Source of the DNA: Perkinsus chesapeaki
Taxonomy: Eukaryota > Perkinsozoa > Perkinsida > Perkinsidae
Assembly: GCA_013115145.1 (NCBI GenBank)
Contig: JAAPAO010000242.1
Location: 1 to 48,317 of the forward strand
DNA: 48,317 nucleotides
Reading direction: 5' to 3'
Of this stretch, positions 32,483 to 42,487 are shown piece after piece; position 1 is the stretch's first letter, and every line of letters starts with the position of its first letter. The position numbers and the translations under genes were made by a program. The notes under the pieces were generated by a model that was given only the letters and a program-made list of their open reading frames with translations, was not told the DNA's origin and did no database searches.

Positions 32483-33876
32483 TCAGGCTGAGCCGTCTGG
32501 CGCCGTTGCTTCACTGTAAGTGTCATCAGGGCTATAGAACAAGCTAGAGTCGGAGAATTCACCATAGTTAGGAGTAGGTCGCCTGCCAGAAAGTCTCACA
32601 GGAAGCCCCAAGCTATTGAATGCCGTTATTACCAAAGAACTCTTCCGTGTTCCTTTAGAACGTAGCCCATCCAATCCTTATCGTCGACAAAGTTCCAGGT
32701 AGGATCACTTTCCCGCCAATCTGTCGGAGTGAGAACGTTGTCTGTAGGAGCTGGGGCACCCGCCAACAATTTGGCGATTCTATGGGGATCCGCTCCTCGA
32801 AAGTTCTGCTCGTAACCTAAGAAGCATCTTCCTTTGACCAAGGTCGGCTGTGGACGAGCCTTACTAGTCTTCTCAGGTTGGACTAGCGCGCACCAATTAG
32901 TGCCGCTTGCAGCGTACTTTTCAGCTAGAGCTCTCTTGGTCGGCGTCTTCAGAACACTGGGAGAGCATATGTTAATTAAAGCTCTATATGCCAAACCCTA
33001 TTACATAACAGCAACCTCATCCTCCTCGTTAGAAAGGTAGTCCCCGAGAGGATCTCCTTGATCCAGTCTGACTAGGTTGGCCCTGGCCTGCGGCTCCATG
33101 TTATCTGGAGTTCCTGGTGTTATAGTGATGGACTCAATACGGGCTGGTATAACACATAGAATAGCCCAGAACATCTGTGACCAATCAGATGTACTCATTG
33201 CAAGTCTTGCCAGCTTGTTGTCCCAAAGGGAATGCATTATTTTACTGAACTTGAAATCCCAAGGCGGATATACCTCATCACAATCTCCGCTCTTAAACCA
33301 ATCCCAAGCCTCATCTTGGGTAGGATATGGAGGGTTAAGTCCTCTCGGTGTAATCTGGCTAATCGCCTCTCTCACTCCATCCAGAGGGACGTAGCCAAAG
33401 CCTTCAAAAAATACTTTTAATGCCTCCTCATTCTCCCAACGAAATCTTATAATAATATTCCGAGCCAGCCGAAAAAGAATAGGAACTCTCGAGCGTGTGG
33501 CAATCTCGCCAGAGAGGCCAGTTTGGCTCTTGAGTACCACTGAAAGATCTAGTTCGCCCGCTGTGATATCTTCCACAAGTCCCAGGTCGTATAAGGGGCA
33601 TATTAGACCCAATACAATGTCCTCTGCTCCATCGGCTAAGCTGGCATTACTGCCTTTTGCTCTGACACGATTAAACAATCGAAATACCATACCTCGAGTC
33701 GGCCCAACGAGCATCCTGTAGTGCTCAGAATCAATGTCATGGACAACTATAGCGTTGACCCTAGAATCCCCATTGGAGTTAGGATCAGCCACGCTACTGT
33801 AAAAGTAACCAGCGAGACCAGGAGCGTTGTTGGAATTACTGCAATAGCTGTCTTGAGATTCAAACGAGCCAGTCAT
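32483..33876 (-). CDS. three-exon orphan, 431 residues
   Basis: Exons 33005-33876, 32633-32956 and 32582 down to 32483 (1296 nt, one frame); introns begin GTAATAG and GTAATAA and end CCCAG and GGCAG. The start (MTGSFESQDSYCSNS) is polar. Motifs include HDIDSEHYRMLVGPTRGMV, RLARNIIIRFRWENEEAL and FKSGDCDEVYPPWDF. The second exon has GRCFLGYEQNFRGADPHRI. There are no clear membrane helices and no signal peptide. I do not recognise the family. It is divergent from RSPH9 with 148 bp between start codons, so they may share a promoter. Confidence 0.6.
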
Positions 33877-34024
33877 ACAAGATTCAAATTCAAGGTGATT
33901 AAGGATTGACTCTCTTGGACGATTATAAAGAGAGAGAAATATTCCGATATATGTCAGAATTGACGCAAACGATTTTACTCATTTCCTCGGCGCACCTTGA
34001 AGCAACAGGCTGCTCACAATTGAA
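33877..34024. promoter_or_regulatory. probable divergent promoter
   Basis: 148 bp between the start codons of the 431-residue orphan (minus) and RSPH9 (plus). AT-richer than its flanks. Function inferred from position only. Confidence 0.4.
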
Positions 34025-35221
34025 ATGGAAGCTCTCGCTCTCGATTCGGCCATAAAGTTCTGTGGTACCGGTGGCGCCACTCTCAGCCCCAAAGAGCTCC
34101 TGGCGCTACAGTCCGGAATGAACAAGCTGAAGTATGACGCCAAATTTGATAAGGTAAGACCGAGAGAGCCACTTCACCAAATCACCGTTTCGATGTGTAG
34201 GTATACTTTTGGGGTCGCATCTCGGGCTTGAAGGGGGACTACTACATTGCCTTTGGGCTTCGGTCTGTGTCCGAGGCTTTTCCTTGCAAGAAGTTCTACT
34301 TCTCTACATCGACGGACCCTGGTACTGACTTTCTAATTAGATATCTCATTGACCTTTGCGCTCCTTCAGATTTTGTAGAGCTTCCTGAGCTGACAGAGGC
34401 TGAAGAGGACATAGTTAAAGCGCTAGTGGATCAGAGGCTTCCTTTCGTAGGGGAACCTTCAAGGTAGTGGTGTGGGGCTCTAGATATACGGTGTGATGAT
34501 CCATCAGACCTGTTGCCACAGAGGACCTCCCTAAACCGCCAGAAGGGGAAGAAGAGAATGCTCCCGTCCCTCTTAGAGTGATTTAACTGATGCACGTAAG
34601 CTTTTATTGTCCGGTGTAGGTAACGGACTTGAAACGGTTGGCCGAAGTAGTCCCTCGTATCGATGCTGAGACGTCAGTGGTTCCTGCCGGTGCCCACTGC
34701 ATGACCGACTCTTTTAAGATAGTTGACAGTGTAGCATTCAAGGGTAGTAGGGCACGGTGCCTCTTTTCGCGGGAAGCCTAATGGAAACATCGCTTCTCAT
34801 CAGGTTTGAGCTACGCTGATGCGAGCTCTATCTCGTCATTTCGCCATTTCCGCCCATCGTCGGATGCCACTGCTTTGCGCGCTCTGGTAGTAGTAGCGGC
34901 CCGCTATGCGGTTTTGGCGGGATCGTTCATACTGTTAGGTCGCTGATGATGCCGCCTTCATGACGGCGTCGAATTTCTTGGACAATGTTGATGAAGATTC
35001 TCCTAAGGGAGCCGCTTGGGTACTTCGGCCGAATGTTTCAGTGCTGCAGGTAGCGTTTGGGCCGGTGTGTCATGTAAAACTGGTCGTCGTAGGGGGCCAC
35101 GGTCCTAAGGAGTCTGGTCTGGCCCGGCTATACTGCGTTCCATGTACCAGGATCAACGCTTTATGGCGGAGCCTACCTTGGAAACGGAATAAGGAACTCC
35201 GACCTGGCATTTATGCTGTGA
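34025..35221 (+). CDS. RSPH9: radial spoke head protein 9 (RSPH9), 286 residues
   Basis: Eight exons: 34025-34153, 34201-34321, 34370-34463, 34508-34577, 34620-34743, 34804-34886, 34939-35049, 35093-35221 (861 nt, one frame). It follows RSPH9 end to end: YDAKFDK then VYFWGRISGLKGDYYIAFGL, LPFVGEPSR, LKRLAEVVPRIDAETSVVP, SFRHFRPSSD, NFLDNVDEDSPKGAAWVL, TVLRSLVWPGYTAFHVPG and the closing LGNGIRNSDLAFML. Human RSPH9 is 276 residues. The protein is part of the radial spoke head, which signals between the central pair and dynein arms in motile 9+2 axonemes. Its presence indicates motile flagella at some life stage. Confidence 0.92.
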
Positions 35222-35353
35222 AAGACCCATACCTGTAATTCATGATGATGATAGGAAGTTGTGGTATAAGAAAGTCGTTTGGCGTTGAGGGGCTCTTTGT
35301 TGTTGGGGAACATGTTATCAGGTTTGGTGCTGCTCTTTCTTCGTTCCTAGGCC

Positions 35354-36427
35354 ATGACAAATGCCACTACTCATGACGTGCTATCCACGAGAACACTGCT
35401 GAGCTTAGCCTGCTTGTTGAGGAAGAGCCGAGGAGTGCCAATGGAGATATGCATCAGCACCTGGGACTATCTACGGCCGTCTATTAGAGGATTCAATCGC
35501 GGCCAGCAATATAATGTTGATACTGAGGATGGCAACATCTATCCGGTGTACACCAAGCTTACCCAGTCCAACGACTGCCATCTGGTGTGGGTTGCCTATC
35601 CTGATGATAAATACGTACTCGAGGGTCTCTCGCTTGACGGCACCCGGTCTCGTTTAGCGGAGATCCCTCTGCCTTACGTGCACAATTCGATCTGTGCCGA
35701 TATCAGAAAGGGCGGTCCTTGTATCACTTTTGTCTTCAATTCTTCGGTCACCCAAGTGACAGCTTGGTCTATTACTGGGACCTCTCCGCGGAGTGAGCTG
35801 CCCGTGGCCGATATAATGCAGTGTGGCGTGGCCACGGACCTATTGGTTGAGATTGCTACTGGAGCCCCCTTCAGCAACGCTATATATGGTGTGCTGCCTG
35901 GTCTTGGCTTTTCACGTAATCTTCTCATTCGGATGACCCCATTGGGGGGTATGTGGGCTTGCGACAACCTCTGTATAGTCCCAAATCTGATACAAGGGTT
36001 CGCCATCCTAGATACAGACATAGTTATTCTTACTGGCCTTGGGGACCACCCGGACCAAACTGTCTTACAACGCCGTGACGGGTCAGGATGGGAGACTCTC
36101 CTTATCATACCCCGACAGTGTGCTTCCATGGACATAGATCATAGACGTAACTGGATTTACATTCTCGGAGGGTCTCCCGATGTGCCCAATTGGCGTCTCT
36201 GGATTTATTCATTTCAAACCAGGACAGTTGTGCATGAGCTCGATCTGACTATGGAAGGAGGAGCTCGTGGTGGTACCGGCATCGCAGCCAACGCCGCAAA
36301 CATCACGCCTGAGCGGTTATTCGTACGGCCTGATGGCGCCCTGTGGATATCACGGATCCTTCAACCTGACCCGGAATTGCTGGACTTCGACCATCGAATC
36401 GAAACTTGGTACCCCGTAGTCGACTGA
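35354..36427 (+). CDS. intronless orphan, 357 residues, probable beta-propeller
   Basis: One uninterrupted frame from ATG at 35354 to TGA. The first 45 residues are helical (LLSLACLLRKSRGVPMEI). The rest alternates short strands and turns with repeated blade-like phrases (CHLVWVAYPDDKYVLEGLSL, GVLPGLGFSRNLLIRMTPLG, NWIYILGGSPDVPNWRLWIY, DGALWISRILQPD), as in Kelch or RCC1-like propellers, but no named repeat is clear. Layout is like the intronless gene at 6668-7726. It follows RSPH9 by 132 bp on the same strand. Function unknown. Confidence 0.6.
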   Translation: MTNATTHDVLSTRTLLSLACLLRKSRGVPMEICISTWDYLRPSIRGFNRGQQYNVDTEDGNIYPVYTKLTQSNDCHLVWVAYPDDKYVLEGLSLDGTRSRLAEIPLPYVHNSICADIRKGGPCITFVFNSSVTQVTAWSITGTSPRSELPVADIMQCGVATDLLVEIATGAPFSNAIYGVLPGLGFSRNLLIRMTPLGGMWACDNLCIVPNLIQGFAILDTDIVILTGLGDHPDQTVLQRRDGSGWETLLIIPRQCASMDIDHRRNWIYILGGSPDVPNWRLWIYSFQTRTVVHELDLTMEGGARGGTGIAANAANITPERLFVRPDGALWISRILQPDPELLDFDHRIETWYPVVD

Positions 36428-36775
36428 CTCGGGGTAGTCGTTCTCATCGTCCTCCGAATCGTTGATGTGTTCTCGTGTGAACTAGAATAATAATGCTTGT
36501 CTTTGATTTATTATCTATTGCATGCCTGCTTTGTTAACGTCCCTTGCCCTTTGTCCGGGCATCTGTTTTCACTGTATTCTATTGCTACTATCATAAAGTT
36601 GTGGCCCTAGTCGAGGAGCTGCATAGCAATCCCAACCCTGGCCGGTATAAATGCCTAATAATGAAGCAATCTGCATATATCTCTAGCTTTGAGTTGGCGA
36701 TAAATATTGAGGAAACAGCGGAAAGCGACATCGTCATTGATGATGTTCCCCGAAGGTTCTTTTGCCCTATCAACC
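36428..36775. other. intergenic region
   Basis: Separates the 357-residue orphan and the Nudix pair. A frame over 36544-36846 is open but overlaps the Nudix start and has no recognisable feature. Confidence 0.45.
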
Positions 36776-37711
36776 ATGCCAACGACTACAGTCTCTCAGC
36801 TAGCTTCTCTACTAGCACAGCAAAAACCAGTGCTCAGTGCCGCTAGGATGGCAGTAAAGTCGAGGGCCATGGTTGCGTGTATTGTTAGGGCAGCTCCTCG
36901 CTCACCCGGTACAGCAGAGATGCTGCTCATACGCCGAGCTGTCCGAGAGGGAGATCCTTGGTCCGGCCAAACCGCGTTCCCGGGAGGCCGCTGCGAGCCT
37001 AAGGATTACGGCAGCGATTTGGCTACGGCGATTAGGGAGGCTAACGAGGAAATAGGCGTTGATCTGAGTGATGAAAGACACTTTAAATTTCTGGGCCGGA
37101 TTAACGATATAGAGCTGTATCGCTCGGGAAGGGTCCATATGGTAGTAGGGTGCATGGTCTTCCATCAGCTCGCCCCACAACCGATTCGCGTCGACCCGCT
37201 TGAAGTGGCGGCTTGTGGTTGGGTGCCTCTGTCGGTGGTTGGACAGGCCACCAGTGGAGACCTTCGTATAGCGTATTGGTCTGTACCCAAGAACTGGGGA
37301 TTGCCCTCTTACCTCCATAACTATCTCAGTCTCATAGGCCTCAATGAGGTCGCTCTAGCAACGCTTCCGATAGACCTCCAGGATGCTGTTAAGGCTAATC
37401 CTGACGTGAAGGTGGATGATCTTGACCTTTGGGGCCTCACACTGCAGTTTGCTATGTTGATAACACGCGACCCTGGTGATCCTCTCGTCGTCTATAGGAA
37501 CCTGCCCGTATGCGGACTGCGAGTGCCTCATAAGTATCGATGGCCTGTCCATGATCTTGGGCTCGCTTTGTATCACACTATTTGGGACAAGGCCAGGTTG
37601 CGCCACGGTTCGGCTGTTCATGTGTCATATTTCTGTTTTTTTCATTGCTTACTGGCTGCGGTTCTCACGGCCGTTGGAGTGGCCACCGCTCGTCTTCGCA
37701 GTCGGCTGTAA
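36776..37711 (+). CDS. Nudix hydrolase, CoA-pyrophosphatase-like, with C-terminal membrane tail (copy 1), 311 residues
   Basis: Intronless. I chose ATG 36776 because the protein then matches the next gene from its first residues (SQLASLLAQQKPVLSAARMA). The Nudix box lies in WSGQTAFPGGRCEPKD followed by ATAIREANEEIGVDL, with the metal-binding RE..EE present. The AFPGG lead-in and the tail of the domain are like NUDT7/NUDT8-type CoA diphosphatases, which cleave CoA or acyl-CoA. After the domain come about 120 unrecognised residues and a hydrophobic end (FFHCLLAAVLTAVGVATA) with basic RLRSRL, which could be a tail anchor. Followed by a paralogue after 123 bp. Confidence 0.82.
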   Translation: MPTTTVSQLASLLAQQKPVLSAARMAVKSRAMVACIVRAAPRSPGTAEMLLIRRAVREGDPWSGQTAFPGGRCEPKDYGSDLATAIREANEEIGVDLSDERHFKFLGRINDIELYRSGRVHMVVGCMVFHQLAPQPIRVDPLEVAACGWVPLSVVGQATSGDLRIAYWSVPKNWGLPSYLHNYLSLIGLNEVALATLPIDLQDAVKANPDVKVDDLDLWGLTLQFAMLITRDPGDPLVVYRNLPVCGLRVPHKYRWPVHDLGLALYHTIWDKARLRHGSAVHVSYFCFFHCLLAAVLTAVGVATARLRSRL

Positions 37712-37834
37712 AGTTTTCTATCCGTACTGTTGTGGTGTTTGTATCAACTTGGGAAGGCTTCTGGGCTCGGTCAGTCTCTTGCAACTCGGCTTTGCGGGAA
37801 TGTGGTTCCTAGTTTCAGTTCATTTCATTTCCTT

Positions 37835-38770
37835 ATGTCCTCTCTGACGCTGCCTGAGATCGCGGCCCGACTAGCCCAGCAGTCTCCTCTACTAAGCGCT
37901 GCAAAATTGGCCGTGAAATCTCGAGCCATGGTAGCATGTATTCTTCGACCTGGTCCACGACTGGTAGATAGCGCTGAGATGCTTCTTATTCGTCGGGCTG
38001 CTCGAGAAGGAGATCCGTGGTCCGGCCAAACTGCATTCCCTGGCGGCCGATGTGACTTGGAGGATGGTGGCTGCGATCTGGCGACGGTGACCCGTGAGGT
38101 TCAGGAGGAGATCGGCCTAAATCTCGCCAACGAGGAGCACTACAGGCTACTGGGAAGAATTCGTGACCTTGAAACGTTCAGATCTAATCGCGCTGTCCGT
38201 ATGGTAGTTGGCTGTTTTGTATTTGAGCAACTCAGGCCAGAGCCATTGGAGCTAGCTGTAAATGAAGTTGCGGCTTGTGGATGGCTTCCAGTCGCAGCTG
38301 TAGCCTGTGCTAGGGAGGAGGACGTCAAGGAGGTCCAGTGGAGTATCCCAAATGCTGACCCCGCCTATTGGTACTTTAGGCTTCTTGGCTTAACTGAAGT
38401 GACGCTCCCCTCTTTAGTAGTCAGTCTGAAGGATGCCACCAAAGCCAGTCCTGATGTCGAAGTCACATCTTTGAATCTGTGGGGTATAACGATGTGCTTC
38501 ACGCAGATTCTAACTATGGACACCTCTCGGGCCCTACTGCCCTACAGGACAGTGCCGATAGTGGGATGGAGAGTACCGCATATATTCAATCCTTTAATCC
38601 ATGACCTCACTTTTTCCCTTTACAGAGCAGCCTGTCGTAAGGAGGATCTCACGGAGCACGCCTCTGGTATAATTTTGTCATATTTGAGATTCTTCCACTG
38701 TCTCTGTGGAGCAGCAGCATTCACTGCTGCTGCTGGCTTGTCATACTTGGGCATCCGTAGCAAACTTTAA
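37835..38770 (+). CDS. Nudix hydrolase, tandem paralogue with membrane tail (copy 2), 311 residues
   Basis: Intronless and exactly the same length as copy 1. The start at 37835 is chosen by alignment to copy 1 (PEIAARLAQQSPLLSAAKLA). The Nudix site reads WSGQTAFPGGRCDLED and TREVQEEIGLNL: the RE..EE core is kept, while the EP of copy 1 has become DL. The C-terminal part (LNLWGITMCFTQI, VPHIFNPLIHDL) and the hydrophobic end (LCGAAAFTAAAGLSYLG, then IRSKL) align with copy 1. This is a head-to-tail duplication with enough divergence to suggest both have been kept under selection. Substrate unknown; CoA or dinucleotides are plausible from family. Confidence 0.82.
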   Translation: MSSLTLPEIAARLAQQSPLLSAAKLAVKSRAMVACILRPGPRLVDSAEMLLIRRAAREGDPWSGQTAFPGGRCDLEDGGCDLATVTREVQEEIGLNLANEEHYRLLGRIRDLETFRSNRAVRMVVGCFVFEQLRPEPLELAVNEVAACGWLPVAAVACAREEDVKEVQWSIPNADPAYWYFRLLGLTEVTLPSLVVSLKDATKASPDVEVTSLNLWGITMCFTQILTMDTSRALLPYRTVPIVGWRVPHIFNPLIHDLTFSLYRAACRKEDLTEHASGIILSYLRFFHCLCGAAAFTAAAGLSYLGIRSKL

Positions 38771-39151
38771 TATTTCACTCGTTCGAGGAGCTGCGTTTTA
38801 GTCACAGTAAGTCACTTAATGTTTTCTTCGTCAGCAAGAAGATTCGTCGAGCTCCGTCGCTTGTTGTCTTCTGTTCACATTTAGGACTCTACATTGGGTA
38901 TCTTTCGGTGGAGCTATTGAAGAATATATTTGTCACAGCGTTGTGAAAGTTAGATCTTAAATCTCGGTAATCTTCTTCCTAAGAGAAGAGAGTAGAATTG
39001 AATTTTCATGAGATATTTGTCCTACCTCAGCTTCACCAGAACCAGTCTCCAATGATATTCTCAATACTAGCGATAATAATCGACCTGGGTTGCTTGACAA
39101 TGGGTGATATTACTACCATTACGAGCGACTTAGTTGACTTTGTTCATCTAA
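38771..39151. other. intergenic region
   Basis: AT-rich spacer between the Nudix pair and the helicase gene. I see no gene in it. A short upstream exon of the helicase cannot be excluded. Confidence 0.45.
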
Positions 39152-42100
39152 ATGTGCGACTTCGATTCTTGTCTAGCCAAGGTCGGCCTCGGCACGCATC
39201 CACAGTTGGGGGGTGGACAGCATGTGGACCTGAAAGCCGTTGGAAGGAGGAAGCGGACCCGCCGAGAGCTCCGGGCACCGCTAGAAGTCAACGACCAAGA
39301 TGGACTTGAAGTTTTCGGAGAAGAGGGGCAATTGTGGTCTGAGAGCATCGGTGCCCTGCCAAGAACTGAGACGCATTGTCTTACGGGTCGATTTGAGTGT
39401 CTGTACACCGAGCACGTGACGCAAAAACGGAAGCGCTTCCACGAGGGATTTATAGTTCTTCAGCAGGAAGCTGGAGTTAGCCTATTTAGTATGGATTCCG
39501 ACGATGCCATTGACAGTATTATATGGAGTTATACTCTTCGGCGAGACTGGAATAAGGCAAAGGCTGCCGCAGCTACGCTGGAGATGCTGCTCCAGCGGCA
39601 TATCGTTAGGGTGGAGTTCGGCACCGGGATGGGTGGAACTGTTCATACCACTGGCAGCTCAGGCATCAACGCGCGTGCGCGAGGGAGCGTGAATGTCGGG
39701 ATTGTCAGCGCGGATATGTTCCGCTCAGCGGCGGCCATCGAGAGCTCTGCATTCGGTGGGATCGGCCGAGCGTCACTCGATTCTGGGAGTGGCCGCTCGT
39801 TTGGCCCAGTCGAGGACGGGGAGTTCGAGGCAATCTTGCGGAGGGCCAAGGCGGAGGCCATGCCTCAACAGGAGGATGATCGTGCACCTCTTCTGCTTCA
39901 ACCCAGTAAGGTAGCACCTCGGGCATTTCCCCTGACAAATGCGGCTCAAGAGGCTACCGAAAAGAAGAGGGCCATTCCCGAGTTTCCCGCTTATTGTCCT
40001 CCAAGCACGCCATTCGACCTTCTTGACTTGGACTTTGCTGTGCCGTCCAAGGATGCTTTGGTCCCAGCGATTTCGTCAAGCTGTACTCCGTCTCCTATCT
40101 CGTCGCTACACAGTTACGCCCTTCATTACCTTGACGTTTTCTATAAGGCCATTTACTCTTCTGTTAAGGAATTGTCTGTGGGCGTGTCGCGTCGTGCAGC
40201 AGACGGCACCGTGGCTGGGCTTAAGAGATGTCCGCTAAGTTCAACGTGTAAGTTGAAGATCACCGATAAGGGCGATGCCAGGCTCTACTTTCCAGAACAC
40301 TCGGTGGCAGCCACTAGGAAGAAACGCGGCGGCGGAGCACGAGTGTTTCTAAAGTCCTCTTCTGTCCGTGAGAAAGCTAGTCATGTTGATACTCCTGATG
40401 TGTTCGTCCTCCTTGTGAAGGGAACGTGGGCTGTCTATGCTACGGCGTGGCGGGGTATGAATCCTCAAGGCCTTCTCCAAGTAAAGCCCTTAACTGAGGC
40501 GACGAAAAAGCTCCAAGAAGGCCTCGTGGTCGGAAGCACTTTATCCTGTGAGCGCCTGCACTCTATTGCAGGCATCAGCCAACGGCTGCAATACATAGAG
40601 ACCCTACGGTCATTGTTGGGTGCTAAGAAGGAGGATACTAGCGACAGCGAGAACGACTTCTTCAACGCCGGGCTGGCTTCTCGAGCTCACCTTGATCCCA
40701 CAGGCAGCTGTTGTACGAGTCTCTGTCTCCTTGGAGGTCAGGGCAGCCATCGGCTCCTCGGTCATTCTCTTAGCCTTCCTGGAGCCGTAGACCTCGACGC
40801 CTGCATGACGGCGACTACGGAGAAGTTTCCTGGGCTTAATTCAGAGCAAGTAGCGGTCCTTGAAAGGGTTAAGGATTGGTTCTCTACCGCAACTGCTGAG
40901 CCGTTACTCGTTGTTCAAGGAGTCTTTGGGTCTGGAAAGACCACGGTATTGGCCGCTATAGTGGCCCTGCTATACGAGATCCTAGTTGAGTCTCTCGGAC
41001 CAGTTGTTCCCGTGGCCCATAGGAGAGTGGGCTTGCTTGCCCTAACAAATGTAGCCGTTGACAATGTACTGTTAAAGCTCCAGTCGAGGGGCTTTGAAGA
41101 CTTTGTACGCTTGGGTGTCTATGACCGTATTGCCGCCAGCATCAGAGACCGATTTTATGCGAGGACTCAAAGTCGAGCTCAGAAGGAAGGCCCGCAGGGG
41201 TTGTCGGTCCTAGAGTGGAAGGCCCGATCGGTGGTCGCATCGACGCTGGCAGCTGCAGCGGATATCGCTCCTGGGGTAGGGTTGAGCTGCTGAGTGGATA
41301 CTGGTAAGTGTCATCATTTAGGTGCCATGCCCCTTCGTGGTGATTGACGAGTGCGGTCAGGTGACTGAGCCATCTTTGATGTTGCCGCTGATGCGCAGCT
41401 TGCGGCCTGTTCGAATCATTATGTTTGGCGATCCAAAGCAGCTTCCTCCTCCACCAGATGAATGCCCCATAAAAGCGCCTTCGGGTTCCGCATCGATTCT
41501 TCAATTAGTCACCGAGAGGCAGTGTCTGCAGCGTGGTGAATGTGCCCCATGTGTCGTTCCAGGCACGCCAGTCGCCGAGGGAGAGCTCTAATTCGACAGC
41601 AGCACCTGAGGACACAGTACAGATGCCACCCAGATATCGCTGCCATATGCTCTACTCTGTTCTATAACTGCCAAGTCTGCCAGCATTGTGCCAGGCGCTA
41701 CAGCTCAGTATGTGTCAGGTGTTAACTGAGTATAGAGCCCCGGCAACTGGTGCTCCCCTTCCTGGCATGTCTGCTGTGATTGCCTTTCAGCATAGGAGCA
41801 GCTCCGCACCCTTGAGGAAGGGTAAGGTGCTTGAGCCCTGCAGACACTTTCCTTGGGGCTCAGGTGACTCATTATATAATCCGGAAGAGGCCGATATTAT
41901 AGCCGGTTTGGTTCAGCGTCTTACCGGTCGTACTAGAGATATTTGCGTGATATGCATGTATAGGGCCATGGTGCAGGAAATCAAGGATCGGGTCTGTTTC
42001 GCTCCGTTTCGTTCTTAGCGTTTCTCCTAGCTCCTCGATGTTCAAATTCAGATAACACAACCCATCACCGTTGCCACTGTGGACAGTTTCCAGGGCTCTG

Positions 42101-42370
42101 AAGCCAGTATCGTCATCATCGCCTTGACCTACCAAAGAGCACAACGCACCGGTTTTGGTATATCTGTTGGCTTTTCACATTTAGTGTTTATCGGTTTCAG
42201 GCTTCTTCATATCGGACCCCCAGCGTGCGAATGTCGCCATCTCCCGAGCTCGGGATCACTTAGTGGTCGTCGGACACGAAACCGCCTTCAATCGCAGCTC
42301 GACGCGCGTTTGGCCTTTTGTCTACGAGAAAGCTCAAGTAGTGTCATCGCTTGATGCGCTCAGCGTCTAA
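39152..42370 (+). CDS. ZGRF1-like DNA helicase, 1001 residues
   Basis: Six exons: 39152-41275, 41322-41521, 41563-41674, 41719-41991, 42031-42157, 42201-42370 (3006 nt, one frame). An N-terminal domain at about 80-156 (RFECLYTEHVTQKRKRFHEG) is the small domain found at the start of ZGRF1 and yeast Mte1. After a Ser/Pro-rich linker comes an SF1 helicase: Walker A GVFGSGKTT (590-598), LTNVAVDNVLLKL, VVIDECGQVTEP (Walker B DE), MFGDPKQLPPP, LRTQYRCHPDIAAI, ATVDSFQGSEASIVII and motif VI RANVAISRARDHLVVVG. GVFG-x-GK(S/T) is typical of ZGRF1. ZGRF1 helps resolve crosslinks and recombination intermediates with RAD51. I see no GRF zinc finger between the two parts. An upstream first exon is possible. 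Confidence 0.85.
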
Positions 42371-42487
42371 TAAAGTTGTTCCTGTTTCTCACGGCATGAC
42401 CAAAGTGGGAATTTGCATCGGTCCTCCCAGTCTCTTTCGTTATGCCCCCCCTCCATCAGCTGCCCCTCGTTAGGTTTTTGTGTATAA

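Noticed and set aside
36544-36846. Plus-strand frame of 100 codons before the first Nudix gene
   Set aside because: It overlaps the better-supported Nudix start in another frame and has no partner.
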